This document shows, one piece after another, positions 50,290-60,241 of a stretch of DNA of 64,000 nucleotides (the first letter of the stretch is position 1; each line of letters begins with the position of its first letter). A program made the position numbers and the translations under genes. The stretch spans positions 2,448,501 through 2,512,500 of the forward strand of contig NZ_CP053351.1 of assembly GCF_013394655.1 (NCBI RefSeq), given 5' to 3'. The notes below the pieces were generated by a model that had not been told where the DNA came from, made no database searches, and saw only the letters and a program-made list of their open reading frames with translations. The stretch comes from Winogradskyella schleiferi. Its GTDB lineage: Bacteria; Bacteroidota; Bacteroidia; Flavobacteriales; Flavobacteriaceae.

Positions 50290-53118
50290 ATGAGCCAATT
50301 CAACGATTCCATTGAAGTAAAAGGAGCACGCGTTCACAACCTAAAAAATATAGATGTTACCATTCCGAGAGATAAACTAGTTGTTATAACCGGTCTTTCT
50401 GGTAGTGGAAAATCATCATTAGCTTTCGATACTATTTATGCCGAAGGACAACGTCGCTATATTGAAACCTTTTCGGCTTACGCACGTCAGTTTTTAGGGA
50501 GTTTAGAACGTCCTGATGTAGATAAAATCGACGGTCTGTCACCTGTAATAGCCATTGAGCAAAAAACCACGAGCAAATCGCCACGTTCTACAGTTGGTAC
50601 CATTACTGAAATCTACGATTTTCTGCGTTTATTATATGCCAGAGCAGCGGATGCTTACAGTTATGAAACTGGCGAACAAATGGTAAGCTATAACGATGAG
50701 CAGATAAAAGACCTTATTTTAGAATCGTACAATGGCAAACGAATCAATATTTTATCTCCTGTGGTCCGTTCTCGTAAAGGACATTATCGCGAATTGTTTG
50801 AGCAAATTGCCAAGCAAGGCTTCGTCAAAGTGAGAACAGATGGCGAGATTGTGGATATTGAAAAGGGCATGAAACTAGACCGTTATAAAACCCACGATAT
50901 CGAAATTGTAATCGATAGATTGAAGATTGACGACAAAGAAAACAATGAAAAACGCCTAATGGAATCCATCAATACAGCGATGTATCATGGAGAAGATGTT
51001 CTAATGGTTATTGACCAAGATACCAACGAACCTCGTTTTTTTAGCCGGAATTTAATGTGTCCTTCCTCTGGAATATCCTATCCAAATCCAGAACCGAATA
51101 ATTTCTCATTCAACTCACCAAAAGGAGCTTGCCAAAATTGTAACGGTATTGGTGAATTATATGTGGTCAATGATCGCAAGTTGGTGCCAGACGAATCATT
51201 ATCCATAAAAAATGGCGCATTAGCACCACACGGTCCTCAAAAGAAAAGCTGGATTTTTAAGCAATTCGAAACCATTGCGCAGCGATTTGAGTTTTCATTA
51301 AGTGACCCTTGGAAAGACATTCCCGAAGAAGCCAAACAAGTTATTCTTCATGGCGGAAAAGATAAGTTTACCGTTGAGAGTAAATTGTTAGGGGTTTCAC
51401 GCGATTATAAAATAGATTTTGAAGGTGTCGCCAATTTTATCGAAAGTCAGTTCAACTCAGACTCAACCAAACTAAAACGATGGGCAAAAGAGTACATGGA
51501 TAAGATAGAATGTTCCGTTTGCGAGGGTTCAAGATTACGAAAAGAATCGCTTTACTTTAAAGTGGATGGTAAAAGCATTGCAGAATTGGTAATGATGGAC
51601 GTTGTTGAATTAGGAGCTTGGTTAGATGGACTAACAAATCGATTATCCAAAAAACAACAACAGATTTCAGCTGAAATCATAAAGGAAATAAGAAATAGAG
51701 TTCAGTTTTTACTCGATGTGGGACTCACTTACCTCAGCTTAAACCGGAGTTCTAAATCGCTTTCCGGAGGCGAAGCACAACGTATAAGATTGGCAACGCA
51801 AATTGGCTCACAATTGGTAGGCGTCCTGTATATTCTTGATGAACCAAGTATTGGTTTACACCAGCGTGATAATGAAAAACTAATCAATTCATTAGTGTCG
51901 TTACGGGATGTTGGTAACTCGGTAATCGTCGTTGAACACGATAAAGATATGATAGAACGTGCCGACCATGTGATAGATATCGGTCCTTTTGCTGGTAAAC
52001 ATGGAGGTGAAATCATCAGTGAAGGTACACCAAAAGAATTGCTGAAACAACATACGTTAACTGCGGCATACCTCAACGGTGAAAAGGAAATTGAAGTCCC
52101 AAAGACCAGACGAAAAGGCAATGGTAAAAAAATGGTCTTAAAAGGTTGCACAGGTAACAACCTGAAGAACGTAGATGTTGAGTTTCCTTTAGGGCAAATG
52201 ATTGGTGTTACGGGAGTTTCAGGAAGTGGAAAATCGACCTTAATTAATGAAACCCTCTACCCTATTCTCAATGCACATTATTTTAATGGCGTTAAAAAAC
52301 CAATGCCTTACAAAAGTATCAAAGGTCTAGAGCATTTAGACAAAGTGATTGACATTAACCAATCACCTATTGGACGCACACCGAGAAGTAATCCGGCAAC
52401 CTATACCAAAACCTTCGATGAAATAAGAAGCTTGTTTTCTAAAATTCCCGAAGCGATGATTCGTGGTTATAAACCTGGGCGTTTCAGCTTCAACGTAAAA
52501 GGTGGACGTTGCGAAACTTGCCAAGGCGCTGGTTTACGTGTGATTGAAATGAACTTTCTACCAGATGTTTATGTGGAGTGTGAAACCTGCCAAGGCAAAC
52601 GTTTTAATAGAGAAACTTTAGAAATACGATATAAGGGAAAATCGATAAGTGATGTTTTGAATATGACGATTGAAGAAGCTGTCGGTTTCTTCGAAAATAT
52701 TCCAAAAATTCATAGAAAACTAAAAACCATTAAAAATGTTGGCTTGGGCTATATCACTTTAGGTCAACAAAGTACCACACTTTCTGGTGGTGAAGCACAA
52801 CGTATAAAGTTAGCGACGGAACTCAGTAAACGCGACACAGGAAATACGTTTTATATTCTAGACGAACCTACCACAGGTTTGCACTTTGAAGATATTAGAG
52901 TCTTGATGAAAGTCCTCAATAAATTAGTAGATAAAGGGAATACCGTCTTAATTATTGAGCACAATCTAGATGTGATTAAAACCGTAGATTATATTATTGA
53001 CATTGGTTATGAAGGCGGAAAAGGGGGTGGAAATGTCGTTGCGAAAGGCACTCCAGAGCAAATCGTAAAGGATAAAAAGAGTTATACTGCTCAATTTCTA
53101 AAGAAGGAGCTGGCTTAA
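50290..53118 (+). CDS. uvrA: Excinuclease ABC subunit A
   Basis: A 942-residue DNA-damage recognition ATPase of nucleotide excision repair. Two ABC modules are present: Walker [10 protein letters not shown] (35-43) and GVSGSGKST (near 640), with signatures LSGGEAQRI in both halves and Walker [10 protein letters not shown] and LDEPTTGLH. The UvrB-interacting and C-terminal zinc module ([28 protein letters not shown]) is intact. The first zinc module has CPSSG in place of CxxC, as I recall for other Bacteroidota. Normal length; the IS element inserted beyond its stop has not disrupted it. Confidence 0.97.
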   Translation: MSQFNDSIEVKGARVHNLKNIDVTIPRDKLVVITGLSGSGKSSLAFDTIYAEGQRRYIETFSAYARQFLGSLERPDVDKIDGLSPVIAIEQKTTSKSPRSTVGTITEIYDFLRLLYARAADAYSYETGEQMVSYNDEQIKDLILESYNGKRINILSPVVRSRKGHYRELFEQIAKQGFVKVRTDGEIVDIEKGMKLDRYKTHDIEIVIDRLKIDDKENNEKRLMESINTAMYHGEDVLMVIDQDTNEPRFFSRNLMCPSSGISYPNPEPNNFSFNSPKGACQNCNGIGELYVVNDRKLVPDESLSIKNGALAPHGPQKKSWIFKQFETIAQRFEFSLSDPWKDIPEEAKQVILHGGKDKFTVESKLLGVSRDYKIDFEGVANFIESQFNSDSTKLKRWAKEYMDKIECSVCEGSRLRKESLYFKVDGKSIAELVMMDVVELGAWLDGLTNRLSKKQQQISAEIIKEIRNRVQFLLDVGLTYLSLNRSSKSLSGGEAQRIRLATQIGSQLVGVLYILDEPSIGLHQRDNEKLINSLVSLRDVGNSVIVVEHDKDMIERADHVIDIGPFAGKHGGEIISEGTPKELLKQHTLTAAYLNGEKEIEVPKTRRKGNGKKMVLKGCTGNNLKNVDVEFPLGQMIGVTGVSGSGKSTLINETLYPILNAHYFNGVKKPMPYKSIKGLEHLDKVIDINQSPIGRTPRSNPATYTKTFDEIRSLFSKIPEAMIRGYKPGRFSFNVKGGRCETCQGAGLRVIEMNFLPDVYVECETCQGKRFNRETLEIRYKGKSISDVLNMTIEEAVGFFENIPKIHRKLKTIKNVGLGYITLGQQSTTLSGGEAQRIKLATELSKRDTGNTFYILDEPTTGLHFEDIRVLMKVLNKLVDKGNTVLIIEHNLDVIKTVDYIIDIGYEGGKGGGNVVAKGTPEQIVKDKKSYTAQFLKKELA

Positions 53119-53209
53119 AGCGTAAAAACGTATAATCGGAAAATACCTTGAGCCTCATACGTTACACTTTTTACTGAACACTGAGGCCTGAATACCGAAA
53201 ACTAGCCTG
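53119..53209. repeat. Degenerate ACTGAACACTG-type repeat region, IS target
   Basis: Short gene-free stretch after uvrA with the words ACTGAACACTGAGGCCTGAAT and ACCGAAAACTAG (53173-53204), related to the run at 3353-3395. The IS3-family element landed in it: CTG at 53207-53209 is repeated at 54531-54533. Confidence 0.5.
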
Positions 53210-53256
53210 TGTATGTCCCTAGTATAGGTTGACCACTTTAAACAAAGTGTAAACTT

Positions 53257-53655
53257 ATGAAAGCAAACATTAAACTATTAAAAAAGAAACGAATTTATTC
53301 TGAAGAATTTAAACGACAAATCGTAAAAGATTTTGAATCTGGTCAATTTAGCGTGCCTCAATTGGAAAAATTACACAACATAAGCAATACATCAATTTAC
53401 AGTTGGATCCATAAATTTTCTACCTTTAACGAAAAAGGTTCAAGAGTTGTAGAGATGAAAAACAGTAGTGCCCAAAAGATGAAAGAACAACAAGCCCGAA
53501 TAAAAGAGCTTGAAGCCATAGTTGGGCGTAAACAGATAAAGATAGATTATTTGGAGAAGCTAATTGATATTGCAGAAGACGATTTAAGTATAGATATCAA
53601 AAAAAATTCCAACACTCCGCAATCAACTGGTTCAGAACACATAAAGAAACACTAA
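53257..53655 (+). CDS. IS3-family transposase OrfA
   Basis: A 132-residue protein with an N-terminal helix-turn-helix (about 10-55, RIYSEEFKRQIVKDFESGQFSVPQLEKLHNISNTSIYSWIHKF) that binds the IS ends, and a C-terminal leucine-zipper-like coiled coil (about 70-110, KMKEQQARIKELEAIVGRKQIKIDYLEKLID) for oligomerisation. OrfB lies in the -1 frame and is open upstream across the end of orfA, so a fused OrfAB transposase can be made by frameshifting. Confidence 0.92.
   Translation: MKANIKLLKKKRIYSEEFKRQIVKDFESGQFSVPQLEKLHNISNTSIYSWIHKFSTFNEKGSRVVEMKNSSAQKMKEQQARIKELEAIVGRKQIKIDYLEKLIDIAEDDLSIDIKKNSNTPQSTGSEHIKKH
53599..53606 (+). other. A8 slippery run, putative orfA/orfB frameshift site
   Basis: Eight consecutive A, in the orfA frame as AAA AAA AAT. 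A -1 shift here continues as KKFQHSAINWFRTHKETL and joins orfB with no stop codon, giving the usual OrfAB fusion. Both ribosomal and polymerase slippage are possible on such a run. Confidence 0.55.
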
Positions 53656-53663
53656 GTTTTAGT

Positions 53664-54500
53664 ATGAACCAGCTTTATAAAACCATAGGCATCAGTAAAC
53701 AAGCCGTTAACCAGTATGCAAAGCGGCAAGCGGTTTTCGATAGTCGAGTGTCTCAATTAATATTAGAGGCAGATGATCTTCGGGAGGATCATCCTGGTTG
53801 TGGAGTAGAAAAGATGTACAATATATTAGATCCGGATTTTATAGGTCGAGACCGTTTTATAGAAACCATGATGGGTCTTGGTTACAGAATTAAAAAGAAA
53901 AGGAATTATAAACGCACAACAATAGCAGGTAAAAAGTTTTATCCCAACCTAATAAAAGGTCTAAGGGTAAACGCACCAAACGTGGTATGGCAATCGGACA
54001 TAACCTATCTGCCGCTCAACGGAAAACACTATTACGCTGTGTTTATAATAGATGTTTATACAAAAAAGATTGTTGGGTTTATCGTATCTGATAACATGAG
54101 AGCGCAAGCGAATGTAGAAGCACTTAAAATGGCAATCAAGGAAAATAATGCACCCGAGATCCATAACTCGGACAGGGGAAGCCAATACACTTACAGTAAA
54201 TACATAGACTTACTGGTAAGCAATGGCACTAAGATAAGTATGTCTTTAAGTGGACTGGACAATGCATATGCAGAACGAATCAATAGAACTATAAAAGAAG
54301 AATATTTAGATTATTGGAAACCAGAAACCTTCTTTCAATTAAAAAAATGTGTAGCAAAAGCAGTTAAGAATTATAATGAAAAAAGAACACATAAAAGTTT
54401 ACCAAAAATGAGCCCAGACAATTTTGAGAAATATTGGTCAACCTTAAAACCAAAAAATAGACCCATAATGACTATTTTTAACAATGAAGTAAATAACTAA
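53664..54500 (+). CDS. IS3-family transposase OrfB (DDE integrase domain)
   Basis: A 278-residue rve-type transposase. The catalytic DDE triad is complete: first Asp in WQSDITYLP (near 113), second Asp in IHNSDRGSQY (near 172), and Glu in NAYAERINRTIKEEYL (near 208), with about 35 residues between the last two as expected. The N-terminal LILEADDLREDHPGCGVEKMYNIL segment is typical of the IS150-like branch. The ATG call is the ORF start; the native protein is probably the OrfAB fusion. Confidence 0.93.
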   Translation: MNQLYKTIGISKQAVNQYAKRQAVFDSRVSQLILEADDLREDHPGCGVEKMYNILDPDFIGRDRFIETMMGLGYRIKKKRNYKRTTIAGKKFYPNLIKGLRVNAPNVVWQSDITYLPLNGKHYYAVFIIDVYTKKIVGFIVSDNMRAQANVEALKMAIKENNAPEIHNSDRGSQYTYSKYIDLLVSNGTKISMSLSGLDNAYAERINRTIKEEYLDYWKPETFFQLKKCVAKAVKNYNEKRTHKSLPKMSPDNFEKYWSTLKPKNRPIMTIFNNEVNN

Positions 54501-54621
54501 AAAACGGTCAACTCTATTCAGGGAAGTACACTGAAAAAGCAAATTGTTGCGCATTTACTTATATTGTTAACCCAATTGATTAAATTCTATGGTGGTCTTC
54601 ATAATGTTATTTAACTTGTAG

Positions 54622-54816
<195 letters not shown>

Positions 54817-54837
54817 ACACTTTGAAATTTTAAACAT

Positions 54838-54875
54838 TAAGCGTATCCATTCATTTGGGTACGCTTATTTTTTTG
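54838..54875 (+). terminator. Intrinsic terminator after the lmo0937-family gene
   Basis: TAAGCGTATCC (54838-54848) pairs with GGGTACGCTTA (54857-54867), with one G-U pair and an 8-nt loop, followed by a run of eight T. Confidence 0.88.
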
Positions 54876-54989
54876 TCAATATTAGAACAAGATTCCCTCA
54901 ATTTATCTTAACTTTGGTGGTCTTTATATTTAGACAAGGCCATATATTAATATGGCTTTTATATTGTTATACAAAATTTTATCAATTAT

Positions 54990-55676
54990 ATGCAAAGCGA
55001 AATTAAAAACAAAGGCTGGAATGAAATAAAAACAAACGACTCTTGGGCGATTTTTAAAATCATGGGAGAATTTGTAAACGGTTACGAAAAATTGAGTAAA
55101 ATAGGACCTTGTGTTTCTATTTTTGGTTCAGCAAGAACCAAACCAGACCATAAATATTATAAATTAGCCGAAGAAGTTGCTACTAAAATTGTAGATCAAG
55201 GCTATGGCGTTATTACAGGTGGTGGACCAGGTATCATGGAAGCAGGTAACAAGGGCGCACATATTGCAGGTGGAACTTCCGTTGGTTTAAATATCGAATT
55301 GCCTTTTGAACAACATGACAATCCATACATAGACAGCGACAAAAGCTTAGATTTTGACTACTTCTTTGTTAGAAAGGTAATGTTTGTAAAATATTCTCAA
55401 GGTTTTGTGGTAATGCCAGGAGGTTTTGGAACCCTCGATGAATTGTTTGAAGCAATGACTTTAATACAAACTCATAAGATAGAATCATTTCCTATTATTT
55501 TAGTAGGAAAAGATTTTTGGGGAGGTTTGATGGACTGGGTAAAAACCACACTTATAGATGCTAAAAATATAAGCGCTAAAGATTTGGACTTAATTCATTT
55601 AGTAGACAGCGCAGATGAAGTCATAGAAATTCTAAACGATTTTTATAAAGAGTACGACCTTAGTCCTAACTTTTAG
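54990..55676 (+). CDS. LOG-family Rossmann protein (TIGR00730 type)
   Basis: A 228-residue cytosolic protein. The family hydrolyses nucleoside 5'-monophosphates to base and ribose 5-phosphate, in some members on cytokinin nucleotides. The nucleotide-binding motif is PGGFGTLDE (143-151), preceded by GYGVITGGGPGIMEAGNKGA near 70-90 with its own conserved Gly string. The N-terminal helix before VSIFGSARTKPDHKYY is somewhat longer than in the shortest members. Single gene; the physiological substrate here is unknown. Confidence 0.9.
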   Translation: MQSEIKNKGWNEIKTNDSWAIFKIMGEFVNGYEKLSKIGPCVSIFGSARTKPDHKYYKLAEEVATKIVDQGYGVITGGGPGIMEAGNKGAHIAGGTSVGLNIELPFEQHDNPYIDSDKSLDFDYFFVRKVMFVKYSQGFVVMPGGFGTLDELFEAMTLIQTHKIESFPIILVGKDFWGGLMDWVKTTLIDAKNISAKDLDLIHLVDSADEVIEILNDFYKEYDLSPNF

Positions 55677-55863
55677 AATTCAATGCATACTTTCTGATTC
55701 TAGCGAAAAACTGAGAATAGTTTTCACAATTGAAACCATTTTTAAGTTGCATAGCCTGAGCTACAGAACGAAATTTGATGTAAAGTGAGTAAAAAAGATT
55801 ATTTTGCAGCCAATTGAAAAAGTTAAAATAAATTTACCAAAACCATAATTTTTATTCAACGCT

Positions 55864-57138
55864 ATGAAAAAGAAAATTCTAGGTTTTTTCACGATTATAT
55901 GCCTTGCTTTTACCCATGTTTCTGCACAAGAAACAGTTAAAGTAATGTTTTATAATTTATTAAATTACCCTCTTGAAGAAGCCGTTCCAAATCGGATTGA
56001 TGACCTATCTTACATTCTTAATGACTATCAGCCTGATTTATTCTTAGTCTGTGAGCTCAATAACATCACTGGAGCTATGGATGTTTTAAATACCGTTAAG
56101 TCTGCCGTTAATTCTAATTTTGAAATGGCCACTTATGTATCTAATACTTCAGATGATAATTTTGGGGATCAAAATGATTTACAAAATCTACTTTATTACG
56201 ATAGCACAAAATTTACAATAGAAGAAGAAATTATTGTGCCTACGTATTTACGCGATTTTAATGTTTACCGTATACAATTAAACACTATAAATCAGGCCAC
56301 AGATCCTATTGAAATTTATGTCATAATTTGTCATTTAAAGGCATCCAGCGGAACTTTTAATGCACAGAAGCGTTTTGAGATGGTTCAGGATTTAGAAACG
56401 TATTTAGATACTTTACCAACAGACACTAATGTCTTATTGGGAGGCGATTTAAATGTATATACCAATAGTGAAGGCGCCTTTCAAACGTTAATAAGCAGTG
56501 CTAATTCAATTACGTTCGTAGATCCTGCTAACCGAATTGGCAGTTGGCACAACAATCCTAATTATGTTGATGTTTTTACCCAATCTACACGTACTCAAAA
56601 CGGATTGGGAGGCTCAACAGGTGGTTTTGATGACCGATTCGATTTTATACTTACTTCTGAAAACATGACGAGTACGGCAGATGTGACATATGTTCCTAAT
56701 TCTTATCAAGTATATGGCAACAACGGTTTGATTTCTTGTTGGAATAAATCCATAAATTCTTCCGATTGTGAAACCACAGGCTCTCAATTTTCGTATGAAT
56801 TAAGGAATGCATTACACAATTTTAGCGATCATCTTCCCGTTACTGTGTCATTGGAAACGGATGCCACTTTTTTAAGTAACGAAGCTGTTGAACTTTTATC
56901 TGGAATGCAGTTGGAAACTACAATTATTAATCAGAACCTCACGTTAAATATTGATCACTTCGATTTATACAATGAGCGCTTAAACATTTATAATAATTTG
57001 GGACAAAATGTAAAGACATTTCTGATGAATTCTGACAGCAAACAACATTTTAATGTTTCCGATTTGCAAAATGGTTTGTATTATTTGAAGGTATCCAATA
57101 TCCCATCTAACCCTATTAAATTTATCATTGCTAATTGA
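55864..57138 (+). CDS. Secreted endonuclease/exonuclease/phosphatase-fold protein with T9SS sorting domain
   Basis: A 424-residue exported protein: signal peptide (about 1-21, ending VSAQ), an EEP domain (about 24-330) with VMFYNLLNYP, DLFLVCELNN (metal Glu), LLGGDLNVYTNSEG and a final NFSDHLPVTVSLE, and a C-terminal type IX sorting domain (about 345-424, LYNERLNIYNNLGQNV and GLYYLKVSN). It should act outside the cell as a nuclease or phosphodiesterase. The next gene starts inside its stop codon (TTGA), so the two are co-translated. Confidence 0.88.
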   Translation: MKKKILGFFTIICLAFTHVSAQETVKVMFYNLLNYPLEEAVPNRIDDLSYILNDYQPDLFLVCELNNITGAMDVLNTVKSAVNSNFEMATYVSNTSDDNFGDQNDLQNLLYYDSTKFTIEEEIIVPTYLRDFNVYRIQLNTINQATDPIEIYVIICHLKASSGTFNAQKRFEMVQDLETYLDTLPTDTNVLLGGDLNVYTNSEGAFQTLISSANSITFVDPANRIGSWHNNPNYVDVFTQSTRTQNGLGGSTGGFDDRFDFILTSENMTSTADVTYVPNSYQVYGNNGLISCWNKSINSSDCETTGSQFSYELRNALHNFSDHLPVTVSLETDATFLSNEAVELLSGMQLETTIINQNLTLNIDHFDLYNERLNIYNNLGQNVKTFLMNSDSKQHFNVSDLQNGLYYLKVSNIPSNPIKFIIAN

Positions 57139-59975
57139 ATAAACACCTCATTACAACAGTCCTTTTAATTGTTTTTGGCTTCACCATAGAGGCTCAAAAC
57201 GCAATGGATATTAATGCCAAGGTAAATGTGGAAACCAAAACCATTTCCATTTCCCAAACTATTGTTTATCAAAATGAATCTAACGATGTATTAAGGGAAA
57301 TTTACCTCAACGATTGGAATCATAGCTATTCTACAAAATCCACGCCTTTAGCCAAACGTTTTGAAGAAGAGTTCAGTACCAAATTTCATTTGGCGAAAAA
57401 TGAACAACGTGGTTTTACGGTTATAACTTCAATTAAAAACGAGAATGACTCCTCTTTAGAACACAACCGTTTGGAAGCACATCCAGATGTGATAAAGGTG
57501 AAACTAGAAAATCCTTTATTACCCAACAAAACGTACACATTAACGCTCAACTATCAACTTAAAATACCAGACGCTACTTTTACAGATTATGGATTTACTA
57601 AAACTAATGACTTCGATTTAAAATATTGGTATATCACACCTGCAGTTTATGACGGAGAATGGCAGTATTATAGCAATAAGAATTTAGATGATATGTTTGT
57701 TCCAAAGTCGGATATCACTATAAGTATTACGCATCCAAGAAACTATAGAGTTACTTCTGAGTTAAATTTTAGTGCTGTGGGTTTTGATAAAGACGACAAT
57801 ACCCAAACTACAATTCTAACTGGAAAAGATCGTATCGACACCTTTTTATCATTACATAAATTTCCTCCCTATGGCTTTATACAAACGGATGATTTTATTC
57901 TAATTTCAAACATTAGCGAAAAAGGTTTACAAGGTCCCGAAAAAGCGCTTATAACAGACCGCGTAACAAAATATCTATCGGAACAATTAGGCGATTATCC
58001 GCATAGGCAATTGATGGTTACTTCAATTGATTACAGGAAAAACCCACTTTATGGGCTGAATCAATTACCTGCATTTTTCAGACCTTTTCCAGATGATCTT
58101 CAGTACGAATTAAAATTGGTGAAAACCGCTTTAAAAAAATATATTGATAATGTGCTTTTACTAAATCCACGAAAAGAACACTGGTTAAGTGAAGGGCTTC
58201 AAATCTATTATTTGGCCAAGTATGTTGATGAGTATTATCCAGACTTAAAACTATTGGGAACCTTATCTGATATTTGGGGCATAAAGGCATTTCATGCGGC
58301 AGATCTTAATTTTAACTTTCGCTATTTTCTATATGCGATGGAAATTGCCCGGAAAAATAAAGATCAACCTTTGAGCATGTCCAAAGATTCTCTCACAAAA
58401 TTCAATTCAAATATTGCCGGAAAGTATAAAGCAGGCGTCGGACTTAACTATTTAGATGCGTTTGCAGAAGATATCAATTTATCTGAATTAATTACGGAAT
58501 TCCTAGAAACAAATCGATTAAAACAGATTAAAATCAGCGATTTTGAAACTTTTATAACCTCACAAACGGATAAGGACATACGCTGGTTTTTTACAGATTA
58601 TATCAATACCAGAAAGAAAATAGACTTTAAGATTACTGATTTAGAAACTACCGACGACTCTTTAAAATTAACCATAAAGAACAAAAGGAACAATACCATG
58701 CCTATTTCGGTCTTTAAGATGAAAAACGATTCGGTAATGGGTAAATTATGGGTGGAGAACATAAAAGGCACCAAAACCATTTCACTACCAAAGGACAGTA
58801 CCGAGAAGTTTATATTAGACTATGATAATGTTATACCCGAATTTAATCAACGTGATAATTATAGAGCGGCAAAAGGATCTTTTCTGAACAACAAACCTTT
58901 ACAGTTTCGATTGTTTAAGGATATTGAGGACCCAAATTATAATCAGGTGTTCTTGATGCCTTTAGTGGAATTCAACAACATATACGACGGATTGACATTA
59001 GGCGCTAAATTCTATAATAAAACCATTTTAAGAAAACGCTTAAATTACAAGTTCTCTCCGCAATATGGAACAAGTTCTAAGTCGTTTACAGGAGGTTTAA
59101 GTGTTTATTATTCCCATAATTTAGAAAATCAAAATCTTTATGATATTTCCTATGGAATCTCAGCGGCTTACCAATCCTTTGGAGAAGATGCTTTTTTTAC
59201 AAGAATCCGCCCTTCCATTTCATTTAGTTTTAGGGATAATACTGACTTAAGATCCAATAAAACAGATCATATAAACGCAAGGTATATAAGCATAAAAAGA
59301 GAAATTGGAGAAAACGCAACTGTGGTTGTAGATGAACCGGATTATGGTGTCTTCAACTTAAGGTACGTGCATTCAAATCCTGGAGTCATTAATTATTCTA
59401 CAATCAGAACCGATCTTCAAATTGCGGATAAATTCAGTAAAGTATCTTTTAATTATGAAATTAGAAAACTGACTAAAAGCAATCGAAATATCAGCTTCAG
59501 GTTTTTTGCAGGTTTCTTTTTAGAAAACAACTCCGATTTAGGATCTAATTATTTTAGTTTCGCTCTGGATAGACCAACGGATTACTTGTTTGACTTTAAC
59601 TATTTGGGGCGTTCTGAAGCCACCGGAATATTCAGTCAACAAATCATAATTGCAGAGGGTGGTTTTAAATCTAAATTAGAAACACCTTTTGCCAACCAAT
59701 GGATGACAACGGCTAATTTTAGTACGTCTATTTGGAGATATATACAAGCTTATGGTGATGTTGGTTTAGTAAAAAACAAATATGAAAACACCAAATTTGT
59801 TTACGACTCCGGTATCCGATTAACGCTTGTCGAAGATTATTTTGAAATCTACTTTCCTGTGTATTCTAATCTTGGTTGGGAAATTGCGGAACAAGATTAC
59901 GACCAACGTATTCGATTTATGTTCACTGTAGATCCGCAAGTACTTTTAGGTTTATTTAGAAGAAAATGGTATTGA
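57135..59975 (+). CDS. M1-aminopeptidase-like protein lacking HExxH, fused to an outer-membrane barrel
   Basis: A 946-residue exported protein (signal peptide about 1-20). Residues about 25-500 follow the M1 gluzincin layout: a beta-rich N-terminal domain, YGLNQLPAFF where GAMEN would be, and EHWLSEGLQIYYL with Glu 353. The zinc motif HExxH is replaced by KTALK at 330-334, exactly 18 residues before Glu 353, so zinc peptidase activity is unlikely. Residues about 620-946 look like a surface-antigen-type beta-barrel ending in Trp-Tyr. The start is TTG, overlapping the stop of the secreted nuclease, so the two are probably coupled. Confidence 0.8.
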   Translation: MNKHLITTVLLIVFGFTIEAQNAMDINAKVNVETKTISISQTIVYQNESNDVLREIYLNDWNHSYSTKSTPLAKRFEEEFSTKFHLAKNEQRGFTVITSIKNENDSSLEHNRLEAHPDVIKVKLENPLLPNKTYTLTLNYQLKIPDATFTDYGFTKTNDFDLKYWYITPAVYDGEWQYYSNKNLDDMFVPKSDITISITHPRNYRVTSELNFSAVGFDKDDNTQTTILTGKDRIDTFLSLHKFPPYGFIQTDDFILISNISEKGLQGPEKALITDRVTKYLSEQLGDYPHRQLMVTSIDYRKNPLYGLNQLPAFFRPFPDDLQYELKLVKTALKKYIDNVLLLNPRKEHWLSEGLQIYYLAKYVDEYYPDLKLLGTLSDIWGIKAFHAADLNFNFRYFLYAMEIARKNKDQPLSMSKDSLTKFNSNIAGKYKAGVGLNYLDAFAEDINLSELITEFLETNRLKQIKISDFETFITSQTDKDIRWFFTDYINTRKKIDFKITDLETTDDSLKLTIKNKRNNTMPISVFKMKNDSVMGKLWVENIKGTKTISLPKDSTEKFILDYDNVIPEFNQRDNYRAAKGSFLNNKPLQFRLFKDIEDPNYNQVFLMPLVEFNNIYDGLTLGAKFYNKTILRKRLNYKFSPQYGTSSKSFTGGLSVYYSHNLENQNLYDISYGISAAYQSFGEDAFFTRIRPSISFSFRDNTDLRSNKTDHINARYISIKREIGENATVVVDEPDYGVFNLRYVHSNPGVINYSTIRTDLQIADKFSKVSFNYEIRKLTKSNRNISFRFFAGFFLENNSDLGSNYFSFALDRPTDYLFDFNYLGRSEATGIFSQQIIIAEGGFKSKLETPFANQWMTTANFSTSIWRYIQAYGDVGLVKNKYENTKFVYDSGIRLTLVEDYFEIYFPVYSNLGWEIAEQDYDQRIRFMFTVDPQVLLGLFRRKWY

Positions 59976-60241
59976 TCTGATTTCAACCTTTTTAATGCGC
60001 TAAAACTGAAAACCTATAATGAGATTATTAGCAAATTCTTATTGAAAAGTTAAATTTCTGATTTTATTTAAACAATTCTCCGTCTTTAGTTTACTTTTTT
60101 GAGAATAATTCAAGATTATAACGTTCTATGCTATTGCATAAAATTTTAATTTTTCGTACTTTCGCAATACCAGATACTTCTTAAAATGATTCTTATTATT
60201 ATTTTGGAATTTATTTGGACCTACACTTAAACAGTACTTGC
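59976..60241. other. Intergenic, nothing recognised except a weak -7 element
   Basis: AT-rich region between two plus-strand genes. TACTTTCG near 60158 resembles TAnnTTTG with one mismatch and could serve the dehydrogenase gene. The TTG at 60215 that opens a longer frame has no start-like context. Confidence 0.35.

Larger units (their letters stand above)
53210..54530 (+). mobile_element. Complete IS3-family insertion sequence, 1,321 bp
   Basis: Imperfect terminal inverted repeats of about 30 bases: the left end reads TGTATGTCCCTAGTATAGG followed by TTGACCA, and the right end read inward is TGTACTTCCCTGAATAGAG followed by TTGACCG. The flanks carry a 3-bp direct repeat, CTG, a target duplication size usual for IS3-family elements. 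Two overlapping-frame genes (orfA, orfB) fill it. Both ends, the target duplication and the DDE triad are intact, so it may be active. Confidence 0.93.
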
